From: Hydrogenophaga sp.
GTDB taxonomy: Bacteria; Pseudomonadota; Gammaproteobacteria; Burkholderiales; Burkholderiaceae_C
Direction of reading: 5' to 3'
Assembly (NCBI GenBank): GCA_021154985.1
Contig: JAJNQE010000179.1
Location: 1 to 48,444 of the forward strand
DNA: 48,444 nt
Position numbers and translations under genes: made by a program. The notes below the pieces were generated by a model. That model saw only the letters and a list, made by a program, of their open reading frames with translations, was not told the DNA's origin and ran no database searches. Shown here piece by piece: positions 24,377 to 32,773 of the stretch (position 1 is the stretch's first letter; each line of letters starts with the position of its first letter).

Positions 24377-25323
24377 ACGCAGGCATGAACGTGATGTTGA
24401 TGGCGCAGTCCATCGTGCAAGCCCACCGCTCCACCTTGGCACTGCCGCAGGCGCCCGGGGCCACCGCGCTGAAGGGCGAAGTGGACGATCTCGTGTTTGC
24501 CGCCGCCCTGCAAGCCGCGCACCAGCTGGGTTTTGTGCCGGCCGACGCCCTGTGCATCGCGCAAGCGTGGTCCCGCCAGGCACTGCGCACGGGTGAGTTC
24601 CACCCCGAGCAATGGCCCACCGAAGCGGTCGACTTCGGCATGGCGCCCTGGCCTCGCAACGATGCTTATGCCCCCTGCCCCGAGGCGCTGGGCCTGTACG
24701 CCGTGATGCCCGACGCCGCCTGGACCATCCGCATGGCGCGCGCCGGCGTGCCCACGGTGCAGTTGCGCTTCAAGTCGACCGATGCCGCGGCCGTGCGCGC
24801 CGAGGTCATGGCCACGGTCGCTGGCGTCAAAGGCACCGGCGCGCGCCTCTTCATCAACGACCACTGGCAGCTCGCCATCGAGGCTGGCGCCTACGGCGTG
24901 CACCTGGGTCAGGAAGACCTGCAGGCCATGACACCGGCGGGTCTCAAAGCCATCAAGGACGCCGGTCTTCGCCTGGGCCTGAGCACCCACGGCTACGCCG
25001 AGATGCTGATCGCCGACCAGCACAGCCCGAGCTACATCGCCATGGGCGCGGTCTTCCCCACCACGCTCAAACAAATGGCCACCGCACCGCAGGGCACCGG
25101 CCGCCTGGCCATGTATTCGAAGCTGCTGCGCCACTGCCCGCGCGTGGCCATCGGCGGCATCGACCTGGGCGCGCTGCCCGAAGTGCTCAAGGCCAACGTG
25201 GGATCGGTGGGCGTGGTGCGTGCGCTGATGTCGGCCCCCGACCTCGACGCCACGGTTGCCACCTGGAACGCGGCCCTCAAGCCGCACGGACAGGAACCGG
25301 CAGCGTCCCGCGCACGGCGCTGA
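24373..25323 (+). CDS. thiE: Thiamine phosphate synthase with N-terminal extension
   Basis: 316 residues; ordinary ThiE is about 210. The C-terminal two thirds (from LGLYAVMPD) is a complete ThiE barrel with FINDHWQLA, GVHLGQEDL, STHG and the AIGGI...GSVGVVRALM phosphate site. It joins HMP-PP and thiazole phosphate. The first roughly 105 residues contain AAALQAAHQLGFVPADALCIAQAW, which resembles the C-terminal helices of ThiD. This suggests a remnant of a kinase domain, but none of ThiD's catalytic motifs remain. Translation is coupled to thiG by ATGA. Confidence 0.9.
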   Translation: MNAGMNVMLMAQSIVQAHRSTLALPQAPGATALKGEVDDLVFAAALQAAHQLGFVPADALCIAQAWSRQALRTGEFHPEQWPTEAVDFGMAPWPRNDAYAPCPEALGLYAVMPDAAWTIRMARAGVPTVQLRFKSTDAAAVRAEVMATVAGVKGTGARLFINDHWQLAIEAGAYGVHLGQEDLQAMTPAGLKAIKDAGLRLGLSTHGYAEMLIADQHSPSYIAMGAVFPTTLKQMATAPQGTGRLAMYSKLLRHCPRVAIGGIDLGALPEVLKANVGSVGVVRALMSAPDLDATVATWNAALKPHGQEPAASRARR

Positions 25324-25477
25324 GAGCGCCGACAGCAACTGCTGACGGTCTTTACCGACCGGACACCGTTCATGGGGGTTGGCAGACAGAAGGCCGGCTC
25401 ACGATGGCGCATCCTTCAAGTCATGGGCTGCCTGCCGGTGGTCTCCCCTTCGAAGGAAGCTTTCAGGAAACCACGCC

Positions 25478-26086
25478 ATGAACCACACCGCTTCACGCCC
25501 TTCTTCAACACTGCGCCTGTGCGCCCTGGCCACCCTGGCCGTGGCGGGCCTGGCCGGTTGCGCCACGTCGTACCCGGTGTCGCAAGCGCCCGAGCCGGTT
25601 TACCAATACCCCGCGTATCCGCAGGCGCAGCAGCAGCCCGATCGCCGCGACTACCGCCGCCGCAACCAGGAGCGTCTGTTTGAAGTACCGGTGACTTCGG
25701 TGCGCGCTGTGGTCGGCAGCGGCCAGCGCTGCTGGATCGAGCGCGAAGAAGTCGTGCAGCAGCCCCAACGCAACGTGCCTGGCGCCATCGTGGGCGCGGT
25801 GATCGGCGGCATCCTGGGCCACCAGGTCGGCAACGGCAGCGGTCGCGACATCGCCACCGTGGGCGGTGCCGTGGCGGGCGCGGCCGTGGGCGCCAACGTG
25901 GGTCGCAACGGCCAGGGCCAGCAGCCACAGGTGCAGGAGGTGCAACGCTGCACCCAAGCCGGCAACCGCCAGGCCGAGTACTGGGACGTGACCTACACCT
26001 TCCGTGGCGTCGGTCACCGCGTGCAGATGACCTCGCCACCGGGCCGCACCATCCTCGTCAACCGCGACGGCGAGCCGCGCGTCTGA
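25478..26086 (+). CDS. Outer-membrane lipoprotein with glycine zipper (17 kDa antigen/SlyB type)
   Basis: 202 residues from the ATG at 25478, with AGGAAA upstream. Lipoprotein signal with lipobox LAGC about 25 residues in. A glycine-zipper double segment follows near the middle (GAIVGAVIGGILGHQVGNGSGRDIATVGGAVAGAAVGANVG). The C-terminal domain has two cysteines (QRCWIER and VQRCTQA) and a beta-rich region. Members of this family sit in the outer membrane and affect envelope integrity. The 154-base gap upstream shows no convincing promoter or thiE terminator. Confidence 0.82.
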   Translation: MNHTASRPSSTLRLCALATLAVAGLAGCATSYPVSQAPEPVYQYPAYPQAQQQPDRRDYRRRNQERLFEVPVTSVRAVVGSGQRCWIEREEVVQQPQRNVPGAIVGAVIGGILGHQVGNGSGRDIATVGGAVAGAAVGANVGRNGQGQQPQVQEVQRCTQAGNRQAEYWDVTYTFRGVGHRVQMTSPPGRTILVNRDGEPRV

Positions 26087-26116
26087 ACGATCGACCCAAT
26101 GCGTTCCAATGGCGGG

Positions 26117-26341
26117 ATGACCGAACCACAGTACCCCGCCCCCGACACCGACCAGCGCCTGACCGATCTGGAGATCAAGGCCAGCTACGCCGACGACCTG
26201 CTCGACACCTTGAATGCGCTGGTGGCGAAACAGCAGGAGCAGATCGACCTGTTGCTGCGCGAGGTGAGCCGGCTGCGCCAGCGCGGTGGTGACGGCGGAA
26301 TGCCCGCCGGGCCGCGCGACGAACTGCCGCCGCACTACTGA
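26117..26341 (+). CDS. slyX: SlyX family protein
   Basis: 74 residues from ATG 26117; ATG 26099 is an alternative. It is short, acidic and helical with the SlyX heptad pattern (LTDLEIKASYADDLLDTLNALVAKQQEQIDLLLREV), predicting a coiled coil. It ends in the typical PPHY. The function of SlyX is not established. It lies 30 bases after the lipoprotein gene and is convergent with the metallophosphoesterase. Confidence 0.85.
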   Translation: MTEPQYPAPDTDQRLTDLEIKASYADDLLDTLNALVAKQQEQIDLLLREVSRLRQRGGDGGMPAGPRDELPPHY

Positions 26342-26347
26342 CGGATG

Positions 26348-27136
26348 TCAGCCGCGCTGCGGGGCGAGGGATGTGCTGGCCACCCGCACAAAGCTCGAGG
26401 TGGCGGCAGAAAAATCCCACTGCTCCACCACACACGCCGCTGCACCGGCCCAGCGCAACACGTTCACCGAGTTCGGCATGCCGCTGCGCACGCGGCTGGA
26501 CACCGCCGTGCCGGCCTGCACCGCCCACAAGGCGCGCGCCAGACCGGGCAAGGGCATCACATACGGCAGGTGGATGTGGCCACCCATGACCACATCGGCC
26601 CCGGCAGCGGCCCAGGCCTGCTGCGCAGCGGCGTGGTTGTGCAGCCGGTTGGGCAGATCTTCCTGGCGCATCACGTCGATGGGCTGGTGCACCACCACCA
26701 CGCGCAATTGTTCGGGCCTGGCCTGGCGCAACTGCTGCGCCACCGTGGCGATCTGCGCGTCGGAGACCTCACCATCCTTGTGGCGCCAGGCGCGCGTGGT
26801 GTTCACGCCGATCACCAGCAGATCGTGCGAGGCGAACACGGGCGCGAGGTCGGCCCCGAAGGCCGCGCTGTAGCGCGCATACGGTCGTGTGAGGCGGCTC
26901 CAGAAGTCGAACAAGGCGATGTCGTGGTTGCCGGGCAGCGCGAGCAGCGGTGCGCCCAGGCGGTCCATGGCGGCGCGCGCGGCGTTGAACTGCCCGGTGC
27001 GGGCTCGCTGTGTGATGTCACCCGAGAGCACCACGAGGTCGGGGCGCAGTTGCGCGGCCAGCGCCACCAGCGCCTCGACCACGGGAGGGCGTTCGGTGCC
27101 GAAGTGGGGATCAGAGACTTGCAGCAGAACGCTCAT
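26348..27136 (-). CDS. Metallophosphoesterase (calcineurin-like)
   Basis: 262 residues from ATG 27136 (MSVLLQVSDPHFG). All metal motifs are present: SDPHF, LSGDITQ, LPGNHD, VVHQP and GGHIH. Family members include cyclic-nucleotide and phospholipid phosphodiesterases. The start overlaps the stop of the lipid kinase gene (ATGA), and that gene overlaps the transferase gene upstream, so three genes form one operon. The lipid kinase neighbour hints at a lipid-related substrate, but this is inference. Confidence 0.82.
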   Translation of the reverse strand: MSVLLQVSDPHFGTERPPVVEALVALAAQLRPDLVVLSGDITQRARTGQFNAARAAMDRLGAPLLALPGNHDIALFDFWSRLTRPYARYSAAFGADLAPVFASHDLLVIGVNTTRAWRHKDGEVSDAQIATVAQQLRQARPEQLRVVVVHQPIDVMRQEDLPNRLHNHAAAQQAWAAAGADVVMGGHIHLPYVMPLPGLARALWAVQAGTAVSSRVRSGMPNSVNVLRWAGAAACVVEQWDFSAATSSFVRVASTSLAPQRG

Positions 27137-28098
27137 GGGCTGGTCGCCCCGGGCGCAGCCTTGAGCAGCCACAGCGGTTCGGGCAACACGCGGATGGTCA
27201 GCGGCGAACGCATCCAGCCGACCTCACCATCGAACGCCACCTTCACCTTGCGCCGCCCCAGCATGCGCGAAGGCCGCACCACCAGGCTCTGGCAGGCAAA
27301 CCGCTCGATGCCGCTGGCGTCGCCCAGCTGGCCGAGCGCGCCACGCAGCATGAGCCCCAGCATCGCCAGCGTGCCGATGGGTTTGAGCACCACCGCGGTC
27401 ACATGGCCATCGACCGCCGCAGGATCGGACGACCCGTCCCGGGTGGCCAGGCCCAGTTGCTCCAGCTGCAGGCGGTTGTTGCCCACGAACAGGGTGAGCG
27501 TGCGCAGTTCGCGCTGCTGACCTTCCCATTCGATCCAGAGTTTGAGCCGGCGCTGCGCGCGCAGCAGCGTGACCATGCCCGCGCCCAAAGCCACCAGGCG
27601 GCTGCGGCCGAAGCGCGCTTTCCAGCTCTCACGGTCCTGCAGCAGGTCGGGGTAAAGACCCAGGCTGGTGTTGACCAGAAACACCTGTTCGTTGATGGCC
27701 GAGATCTGCACCGGCTCGGGCCGCGCGTCGAGCAGCCAGCGCAGCGCCTCTTCCACGTCGGTGGGCGCGCCGTGTTCGCGCGCGAAGTAGTTGAAGGTAC
27801 CGCGGGGGATCACGCCCAGGGTGCAACCCGCTGCGTGCGCGGCTTGCGCCACGGTGTTGATGGTGCCGTCGCCACCCATCGCCACCACCGCCGAGCCCTC
27901 GGCGCGCGCTCGGGCTGCGGCTTCCCTGGCCACGCGGGCCAGCTGACCCGGCGCGGCAAACACCACCGTGCCGGCGCGTCCGGCTTCGCGCAAACCCGCC
28001 TCGATCGCTTCGCGCGTGGCGTCGGCGTCGCCGTGGCCGGCTTGGCCGTTCAGCACAAACTGCAGCGCGGCTGCCGGCTGGAACAGGGGTCGCTGCAT
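27133..28098 (-). CDS. Diacylglycerol/lipid kinase family protein (YegS/DagK-like)
   Basis: 321 residues from ATG 28098. The diacylglycerol kinase catalytic domain shows VVAMGGDGTINTVAQAAHAAG and GVIPRGTFNYFAREHG. The C-terminal beta domain ends with KVAFDGEVGWMRSPLTI. It phosphorylates a lipid alcohol with ATP; the lipid is not predictable. Its ATG shares one base with the upstream stop (TGATG). It is translationally coupled to the metallophosphoesterase. Confidence 0.85.
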   Translation of the reverse strand: MQRPLFQPAAALQFVLNGQAGHGDADATREAIEAGLREAGRAGTVVFAAPGQLARVAREAAARARAEGSAVVAMGGDGTINTVAQAAHAAGCTLGVIPRGTFNYFAREHGAPTDVEEALRWLLDARPEPVQISAINEQVFLVNTSLGLYPDLLQDRESWKARFGRSRLVALGAGMVTLLRAQRRLKLWIEWEGQQRELRTLTLFVGNNRLQLEQLGLATRDGSSDPAAVDGHVTAVVLKPIGTLAMLGLMLRGALGQLGDASGIERFACQSLVVRPSRMLGRRKVKVAFDGEVGWMRSPLTIRVLPEPLWLLKAAPGATSP

Positions 28099-29705
28099 CA
28101 GAAGCCCACGGCCTGGCCGTCGCGGCGCGAATCGCTCGCGGCCACGTAACCCTCTTCCATGTCGGCACCCAGGCGCCAGATGAACTGGCCGCTGCCGAAG
28201 TCCATGTAGGCGTCGGCGGCGGGCTCGAAGCGATGGCCCAGGTCTTTCAGGCCTTGCAGCAGCGCAGGCGCCATGGTGGGCTCGAAGTCCACATTCAGAC
28301 CGTTGCCCACCTTCCAGCGCGGCGCGTCGCACGCGGCCTGGGGCTGCTGCCCATGCGCGAGCATGCGCACCAGCGTCTGCACATGGCCTTGCGGCTGCAT
28401 GTTGCCGCCCATCACGCCAAAGCTCATCTGCGGCCGGCCATCTTTGGTGACGAAGCCCGGGATGATGGTGTGGAACGGCCGCTTGCCACCGGCCACCTGG
28501 TTGGGGTGCCCCTCGGCCAGCGTGAAACCAAAGCCGCGGTTCTGCAGGCTCACGCCAACCGAGGGCACGACCACACCGCTGCCAAAGCCCATGTAGTTCG
28601 ACTGGATCAGGCTGATCATCTGGCCGCGCTCGTCGGCGGCGGTGAGGTAGACCGTGCCGCCGCGCGGCGGTGTGCCGTGTGCAAAGTCGCCGGCCCGTCC
28701 GGGCTGGATGAGCTTGGCGCGCTCGGCCAGATACGCATCGCTCAGCAGGTCGGCCGCGCTCACCTCACGCATGTGGCGCGCGTCGGCCACCCAGCGGTAG
28801 GTATCGGCAAACGCGAGCTTGATGGCTTCGATCTGCAGGTGCTGCGATTCGATGCTGTCCACCGGCAGGCGGCCGATGTCGAGGTGCTCCAGCATGCCCA
28901 GGGCCATGAGCGCGGCGATGCCCTGACCGTTGGGCGGGATCTCGTGCACCGTGTAGCCGGCAAAGTTTTTCTGGATCGGCAGCACCCACTCGGGGCGGTA
29001 GGCGTCCAGGTCGGCCAGGGTCATGGTGCCCCCGTTCGCGGCGGCGTGGGCCACCAGCGCTTCGGCGATTTCGCCGCGGTAGTAGGCCTCGCCGCGCGTC
29101 TCGGCGATCTTGCGCAGCGTGGCACCGGCGGCCTTGAAGGTGAAGCGCTCGCCCGGGGTGGGGGCGCGGCCGTGCGGCATGAAGGCCTCGGCAAAGCCGG
29201 GCTGGTTTTTCAGGATGGGCACTTGGCGCGCCCACTTGTCGGCGGTGATGCAGCCCACGCCGTGGCCGCGCTCGGCCAGTTCGATGGCGGGCTCCAGCAG
29301 GTCGGCAAACGGCAGCTTGCCGAAGCGATCAGACAAAGCCACCCAGCCCGCCACCGCGCCGGGGGTGGTGACCGAGTCCCAGCCGCGCTCGGGCATCTTG
29401 CCGCCGTGGCGGCGCGCGAAGTAGTCGGGGTTCCAGGTGGCGGGTGCCACGCCTGAGGAGTTCAGGCCGTGCAGCTGGTCGCCGTCCCAGAGGATGGCGA
29501 AGTTGTCGCTGCCCAGGCCGTTGGAGATGGGCTCCACGATGGTGAGCGCGGCGGCCGCGGCGATGACCGCGTCCACCGCGTTGCCGCCCTTGTGCAGCAT
29601 GCGCAGGCCGGCCGAGGACGCCAGCGGGTGCGAGGTGGAAACCACGTTGCGCGCCATCACAGGGCTGCGCACGGTCGGGTAGGGGTTGGTCCAGTGGAAT
29701 GTCAT
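28098..29705 (-). CDS. Gamma-glutamyltransferase family protein
   Basis: 535 residues from ATG 29705. N-terminal nucleophile hydrolase that self-cleaves before a Thr; Thr351 in PPRGGTVYLTAAD fits that position. The early MVATSHPLAS-like start, GGNAVDAVIAAAAALTIVEP and the late GFGSGVVVPSVGVSLQNRG are family hallmarks. No signal peptide is seen, so it probably acts in the cytoplasm, like many GGT-like acylases. The actual substrate is open. It heads a three-gene operon. Confidence 0.87.
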   Translation of the reverse strand: MTFHWTNPYPTVRSPVMARNVVSTSHPLASSAGLRMLHKGGNAVDAVIAAAAALTIVEPISNGLGSDNFAILWDGDQLHGLNSSGVAPATWNPDYFARRHGGKMPERGWDSVTTPGAVAGWVALSDRFGKLPFADLLEPAIELAERGHGVGCITADKWARQVPILKNQPGFAEAFMPHGRAPTPGERFTFKAAGATLRKIAETRGEAYYRGEIAEALVAHAAANGGTMTLADLDAYRPEWVLPIQKNFAGYTVHEIPPNGQGIAALMALGMLEHLDIGRLPVDSIESQHLQIEAIKLAFADTYRWVADARHMREVSAADLLSDAYLAERAKLIQPGRAGDFAHGTPPRGGTVYLTAADERGQMISLIQSNYMGFGSGVVVPSVGVSLQNRGFGFTLAEGHPNQVAGGKRPFHTIIPGFVTKDGRPQMSFGVMGGNMQPQGHVQTLVRMLAHGQQPQAACDAPRWKVGNGLNVDFEPTMAPALLQGLKDLGHRFEPAADAYMDFGSGQFIWRLGADMEEGYVAASDSRRDGQAVGF

Positions 29706-29821
29706 GCGGGGTCCAGGTTGCCGGGAGTGCGGGAAGTGTGGGGACGGGCGGTGCAGTTTGCCGGATATGCAAAGGCTGCGCTTGTCATGAGAACGACACC
29801 CACGCCCCGAACAATGACCGC

Positions 29822-30376
29822 ATGAAAGACGCAACCTTCGACCACGCAGCGAACGGCTGGGGCTATCGGGCGCTCGACGTGCGGCTGTTTCGCTGGATGC
29901 GGGCCGGTCACGGCGCGCGACCCCCGCTGTTGCCGGTGGCGTGCGCGGTCGCCCACCGCAGCTGGGCTCCGATGTTGCTCGCGCTGATGGTCATGGCCGG
30001 GTCCATGCCTTCGGGTGAATGGGTGTTGCTGCAGGTGCTGCTCACGGCCACGGTGGCGCAGGTGGCCAGCAAACAATGCGCAGCACGGTGGGCCGCGCCC
30101 CGGCCGTTTGCGCTGGGCCTGAGCGACAACCACCTCAAGCACGGTCCCCGCGCGGGTCTGCCCAGCACCCACGCGGCGGTGATGGGTGCGGTGGTGACCT
30201 TCATGTCGGTGGCAGCCGCCGGGCATCGTTTGCTGGTGGTGCTGGGCATCACGGCCTTGGCCACCGCCTGGGCGCGTGTCTACGCGGGTGCCCACTTCCC
30301 CAGCGATGTGCTGCTGGGTCTGGCCCTGGGGGGCGCCCTGGGTTGGGCGGGCGCGCGGCTGTTCGGCCTGGGCTGA
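29822..30376 (+). CDS. PAP2-family membrane phosphatase
   Basis: 184 residues with several hydrophobic segments. The three PAP2 phosphatase motifs are present: KQCAARWAAPRP (Lys and Arg-Pro), PSTH (where PSGH is commoner) and RVYAGAHFPSDVLLG (Arg, His, Asp). Likely dephosphorylates a lipid phosphate or undecaprenyl pyrophosphate in the inner membrane. It is divergent from the transferase gene, 116 bases away. Confidence 0.83.
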   Translation: MKDATFDHAANGWGYRALDVRLFRWMRAGHGARPPLLPVACAVAHRSWAPMLLALMVMAGSMPSGEWVLLQVLLTATVAQVASKQCAARWAAPRPFALGLSDNHLKHGPRAGLPSTHAAVMGAVVTFMSVAAAGHRLLVVLGITALATAWARVYAGAHFPSDVLLGLALGGALGWAGARLFGLG

Positions 30377-30409
30377 CCGCCTCCCGGCCGCTCAACCCGG
30401 GGGGAATCG

Positions 30410-30425
30410 ACCCCGAAACCGGGGT
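30410..30425 (+). terminator. Short hairpin between PAP2 and chromate genes
   Basis: ACCCCG-AAAC-CGGGGT, a 6-bp perfect stem 33 bases after the PAP2 stop. No T run follows, so terminator activity is uncertain. The 162-base gap (30377-30538) must also hold the chrB promoter; I see only weak candidates such as TACGAT near 30450. Confidence 0.35.
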
Positions 30426-30538
30426 GGATGCACCGGACCCGCGAGGCTGCTACGATTCAGCGTCGGGAACACAGCCTCCCGATTCTTGACGAACAGATGG
30501 TGTCCCATCCAAGTGCTGGCAACGCATTGGAGCTTTCC

Positions 30539-31438
30539 ATGGACACCGCCATCCCCACCCACATTTCCCTCTCGATCTCGCCCCGCGAGCTCGCCGAGCG
30601 CGTCGGCTCGCCCGGCGCGCCGACGCTGATCGACGTGAGGCGCCCGGCGCGTTTTGCCGACAGCCCCCACCTGCTCGCCACCGCACAGTGGTGTGCGCCC
30701 GACGCCGTGGCGTCCCTGACCCTCAGTGGCCCGCCGCGCGAGGTGGTGGTGTACTGCGTGCACGGCCACGAGGTCAGCCAGCAAGCGGCACTCGCGCTGC
30801 GCCAAGCCGGCTGGAACGCGCGCTTTCTGGCCGGCGGACTGGAAGGCGGCGAGCCCGGTGTGGACACCCCGCAAGACATCGCCGAGTGGCGCGCGGTGCG
30901 CCCACCGACCCTGCGCAAACGCGCCGACCTCGGCGTGCAAGGCCTGCAACCCTCGACGTGGATCACGCGCGAGCGGCCCAAGATCGACCGCATCGCCTGC
31001 GCCTGGCTGGTGCGCCGTTTCATCGACCCCCGGGCCACCTTTGTCTATGCGCCGGCCGCTGACGTGCTCACGCAGGCCGCGCAGCGGGGTGCTGTGGCCT
31101 TCGACTTGCCCGGTGCCCCGATCAGCCACGAGGGCGAGTTCTGCAGCTTCGACGCGCTGCTGCGCGCCTTCGACCTGCAGCACGACCCCGCGCTGAGCGC
31201 GTTGGCGCGCACCGTGCGCGCGGCCGACACCGACCGCCTGGACCTCGCCCCACCGGCTGCAGGCCTGCTGGCCGTGTCGCTGGGCCTCTCGGTCCTGCAC
31301 ACCAACGACGACCTGGCCATGCTGGCGGCGGCCATGCCGGTCTACGACGCCCTGTACGCCTGGTGCCGACTCGAAGCCCGAGGCGTCACCGAGCACCACA
31401 CATGGACCCCCGACACCCCGAAAGCAGCCCAGCCATGA
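30539..31438 (+). CDS. chrB: Rhodanese-ChrB fusion, chromate resistance protein
   Basis: 299 residues from ATG 30539, with GGAG about seven bases upstream. Residues about 10-120 form a rhodanese domain (TLIDVRRPARF; active-site loop starting at Cys73 in VVYCVHGHE). Residues about 140-290 are the ChrB C-terminal domain, starting at WITRERPKIDRIACAWLVRRFIDP. Classical ChrB has a different N-terminal domain, so this is the sulfurtransferase variant. ChrB proteins act as chromate-sensing regulators or assist resistance. The stop overlaps the chrA start by ATGA. Confidence 0.87.
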   Translation: MDTAIPTHISLSISPRELAERVGSPGAPTLIDVRRPARFADSPHLLATAQWCAPDAVASLTLSGPPREVVVYCVHGHEVSQQAALALRQAGWNARFLAGGLEGGEPGVDTPQDIAEWRAVRPPTLRKRADLGVQGLQPSTWITRERPKIDRIACAWLVRRFIDPRATFVYAPAADVLTQAAQRGAVAFDLPGAPISHEGEFCSFDALLRAFDLQHDPALSALARTVRAADTDRLDLAPPAAGLLAVSLGLSVLHTNDDLAMLAAAMPVYDALYAWCRLEARGVTEHHTWTPDTPKAAQP

Positions 31439-32766
31439 GCGACCGTCCCGCCCCCGTGCCCTTCATCGAAGCCTTCTGGTTCTGGCTCAAGCTGGGCTGC
31501 ATCAGCTTTGGCGGACCGGCCGGGCAGATGGCGATCATGCACACCGAGCTGGTGGAGCGCCGCCGCTGGATCAGCGAGAAACGTTTCCTGCACGCGCTGA
31601 ACTACTGCATGGTGCTGCCCGGTCCCGAAGCGCAGCAACTCGCCACCTACATCGGCTGGCTGATGCACGGCACGCGCGGTGGGCTGGTGGCCGGCGCCCT
31701 GTTCGTGCTGCCCTCCCTGCTGCTGCTGGTGTTGCTGTCCTGGGTCTACATCGCGTTCGGCAGCATGCCGGTGGTGGCGGCCGTGTTCTACGGCATCAAG
31801 CCGGCGGTCACGGCGCTGGTGCTGCACGCAGCGCACCGCATCGGCAGCCGGGCGCTCAAGAACCGCTGGCTCTGGGGCATTGCGGCGGCGGCGTTTGTCG
31901 CGATCTTTGCGCTGGACGCGCCCTTCCCCGCCATCGTGCTGGCGGCGGCGCTGCTCGGCCACTGGGGCGGGCGGCGCTGGCCGCAGGTGTTCGTCACCGG
32001 CGCCGGGCACGCGGGCGGCGCGCAGGCCCACGCACCCGCCTTGATCGACGACGACACCCCGGCGCCGCCCCACGCGCGCTTCACACGCCAGCGGCTGGTG
32101 CGGGTGCTCGCCGTCGGCATCGGGCTGTGGCTGTTCGCCATGGCCGTGTTGGTGGCGCTGTACGGCGTGCAGGGCACGCTCACGCAGATGGGCTGGTTCT
32201 TCACCAAGGCCGCACTCATGACCTTTGGTGGCGCCTACGCCGTGCTGCCCTATGTGTTCCAGGGCGCGGTGGACGACTTCGGCTGGCTCAACGCGAAACA
32301 GATGATCGACGGCCTGGCGCTGGGTGAAACCACACCGGGCCCGCTGATCATGGTGGTGGCCTTCGTGGGTTTTCTGGGCGGCTGGCTGCAGCCCATGCTC
32401 GGTGCCGACGCCTTGTTCTGGTCGGGCGCGCTGGCCGCATCGGTGGTGACCTTCTTCACCTTCCTGCCGTCCTTCGTGTTCATCCTCGTGGGCGGACCGT
32501 TCATTGAAACCACCCACGGCCAGCTGAAATTCACCGCGCCACTGACCGCCATCACCGCAGCGGTGGTGGGCGTGATCCTGAACCTGGCGCTGTTTTTTTC
32601 GTACCACGTGTGGTGGCCGCAGGGATTCACCGGTCCTTTCGACGCGCCCTCGGCCGTGCTCACCGCGCTGGCGGCACTGGCCCTGTTCCGCTTCAAGGTG
32701 GGTGTGGTGCCCTTGATCGCGGTGTGCGGTTTGCTCGGCGTGGTGTGGCGGCTGTTCGTGGTGTGA
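31435..32766 (+). CDS. chrA: Chromate transporter ChrA (long, two-domain)
   Basis: 443 residues, matching the long-chain CHR family with two homologous membrane halves. Each half carries the family motif: FGGPAGQMAIMHTELVERRRW with PGPEAQQLATYIGW in the first, and FGGAYAVLPYVFQGAV with TTPGPLIMVVAFVGF in the second. It exports chromate using the proton motive force. It is translationally coupled to chrB, making a clean chrBA operon. Confidence 0.92.
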   Translation: MSDRPAPVPFIEAFWFWLKLGCISFGGPAGQMAIMHTELVERRRWISEKRFLHALNYCMVLPGPEAQQLATYIGWLMHGTRGGLVAGALFVLPSLLLLVLLSWVYIAFGSMPVVAAVFYGIKPAVTALVLHAAHRIGSRALKNRWLWGIAAAAFVAIFALDAPFPAIVLAAALLGHWGGRRWPQVFVTGAGHAGGAQAHAPALIDDDTPAPPHARFTRQRLVRVLAVGIGLWLFAMAVLVALYGVQGTLTQMGWFFTKAALMTFGGAYAVLPYVFQGAVDDFGWLNAKQMIDGLALGETTPGPLIMVVAFVGFLGGWLQPMLGADALFWSGALAASVVTFFTFLPSFVFILVGGPFIETTHGQLKFTAPLTAITAAVVGVILNLALFFSYHVWWPQGFTGPFDAPSAVLTALAALALFRFKVGVVPLIAVCGLLGVVWRLFVV

Positions 32767-32773
32767 GCAGGCC

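Noticed and set aside
25324..25477. A second riboswitch or a terminator between thiE and the lipoprotein gene
   Set aside because: CTGAGA occurs near the thiE stop by chance, but the other THI blocks are absent, and no stem with a T run is present.
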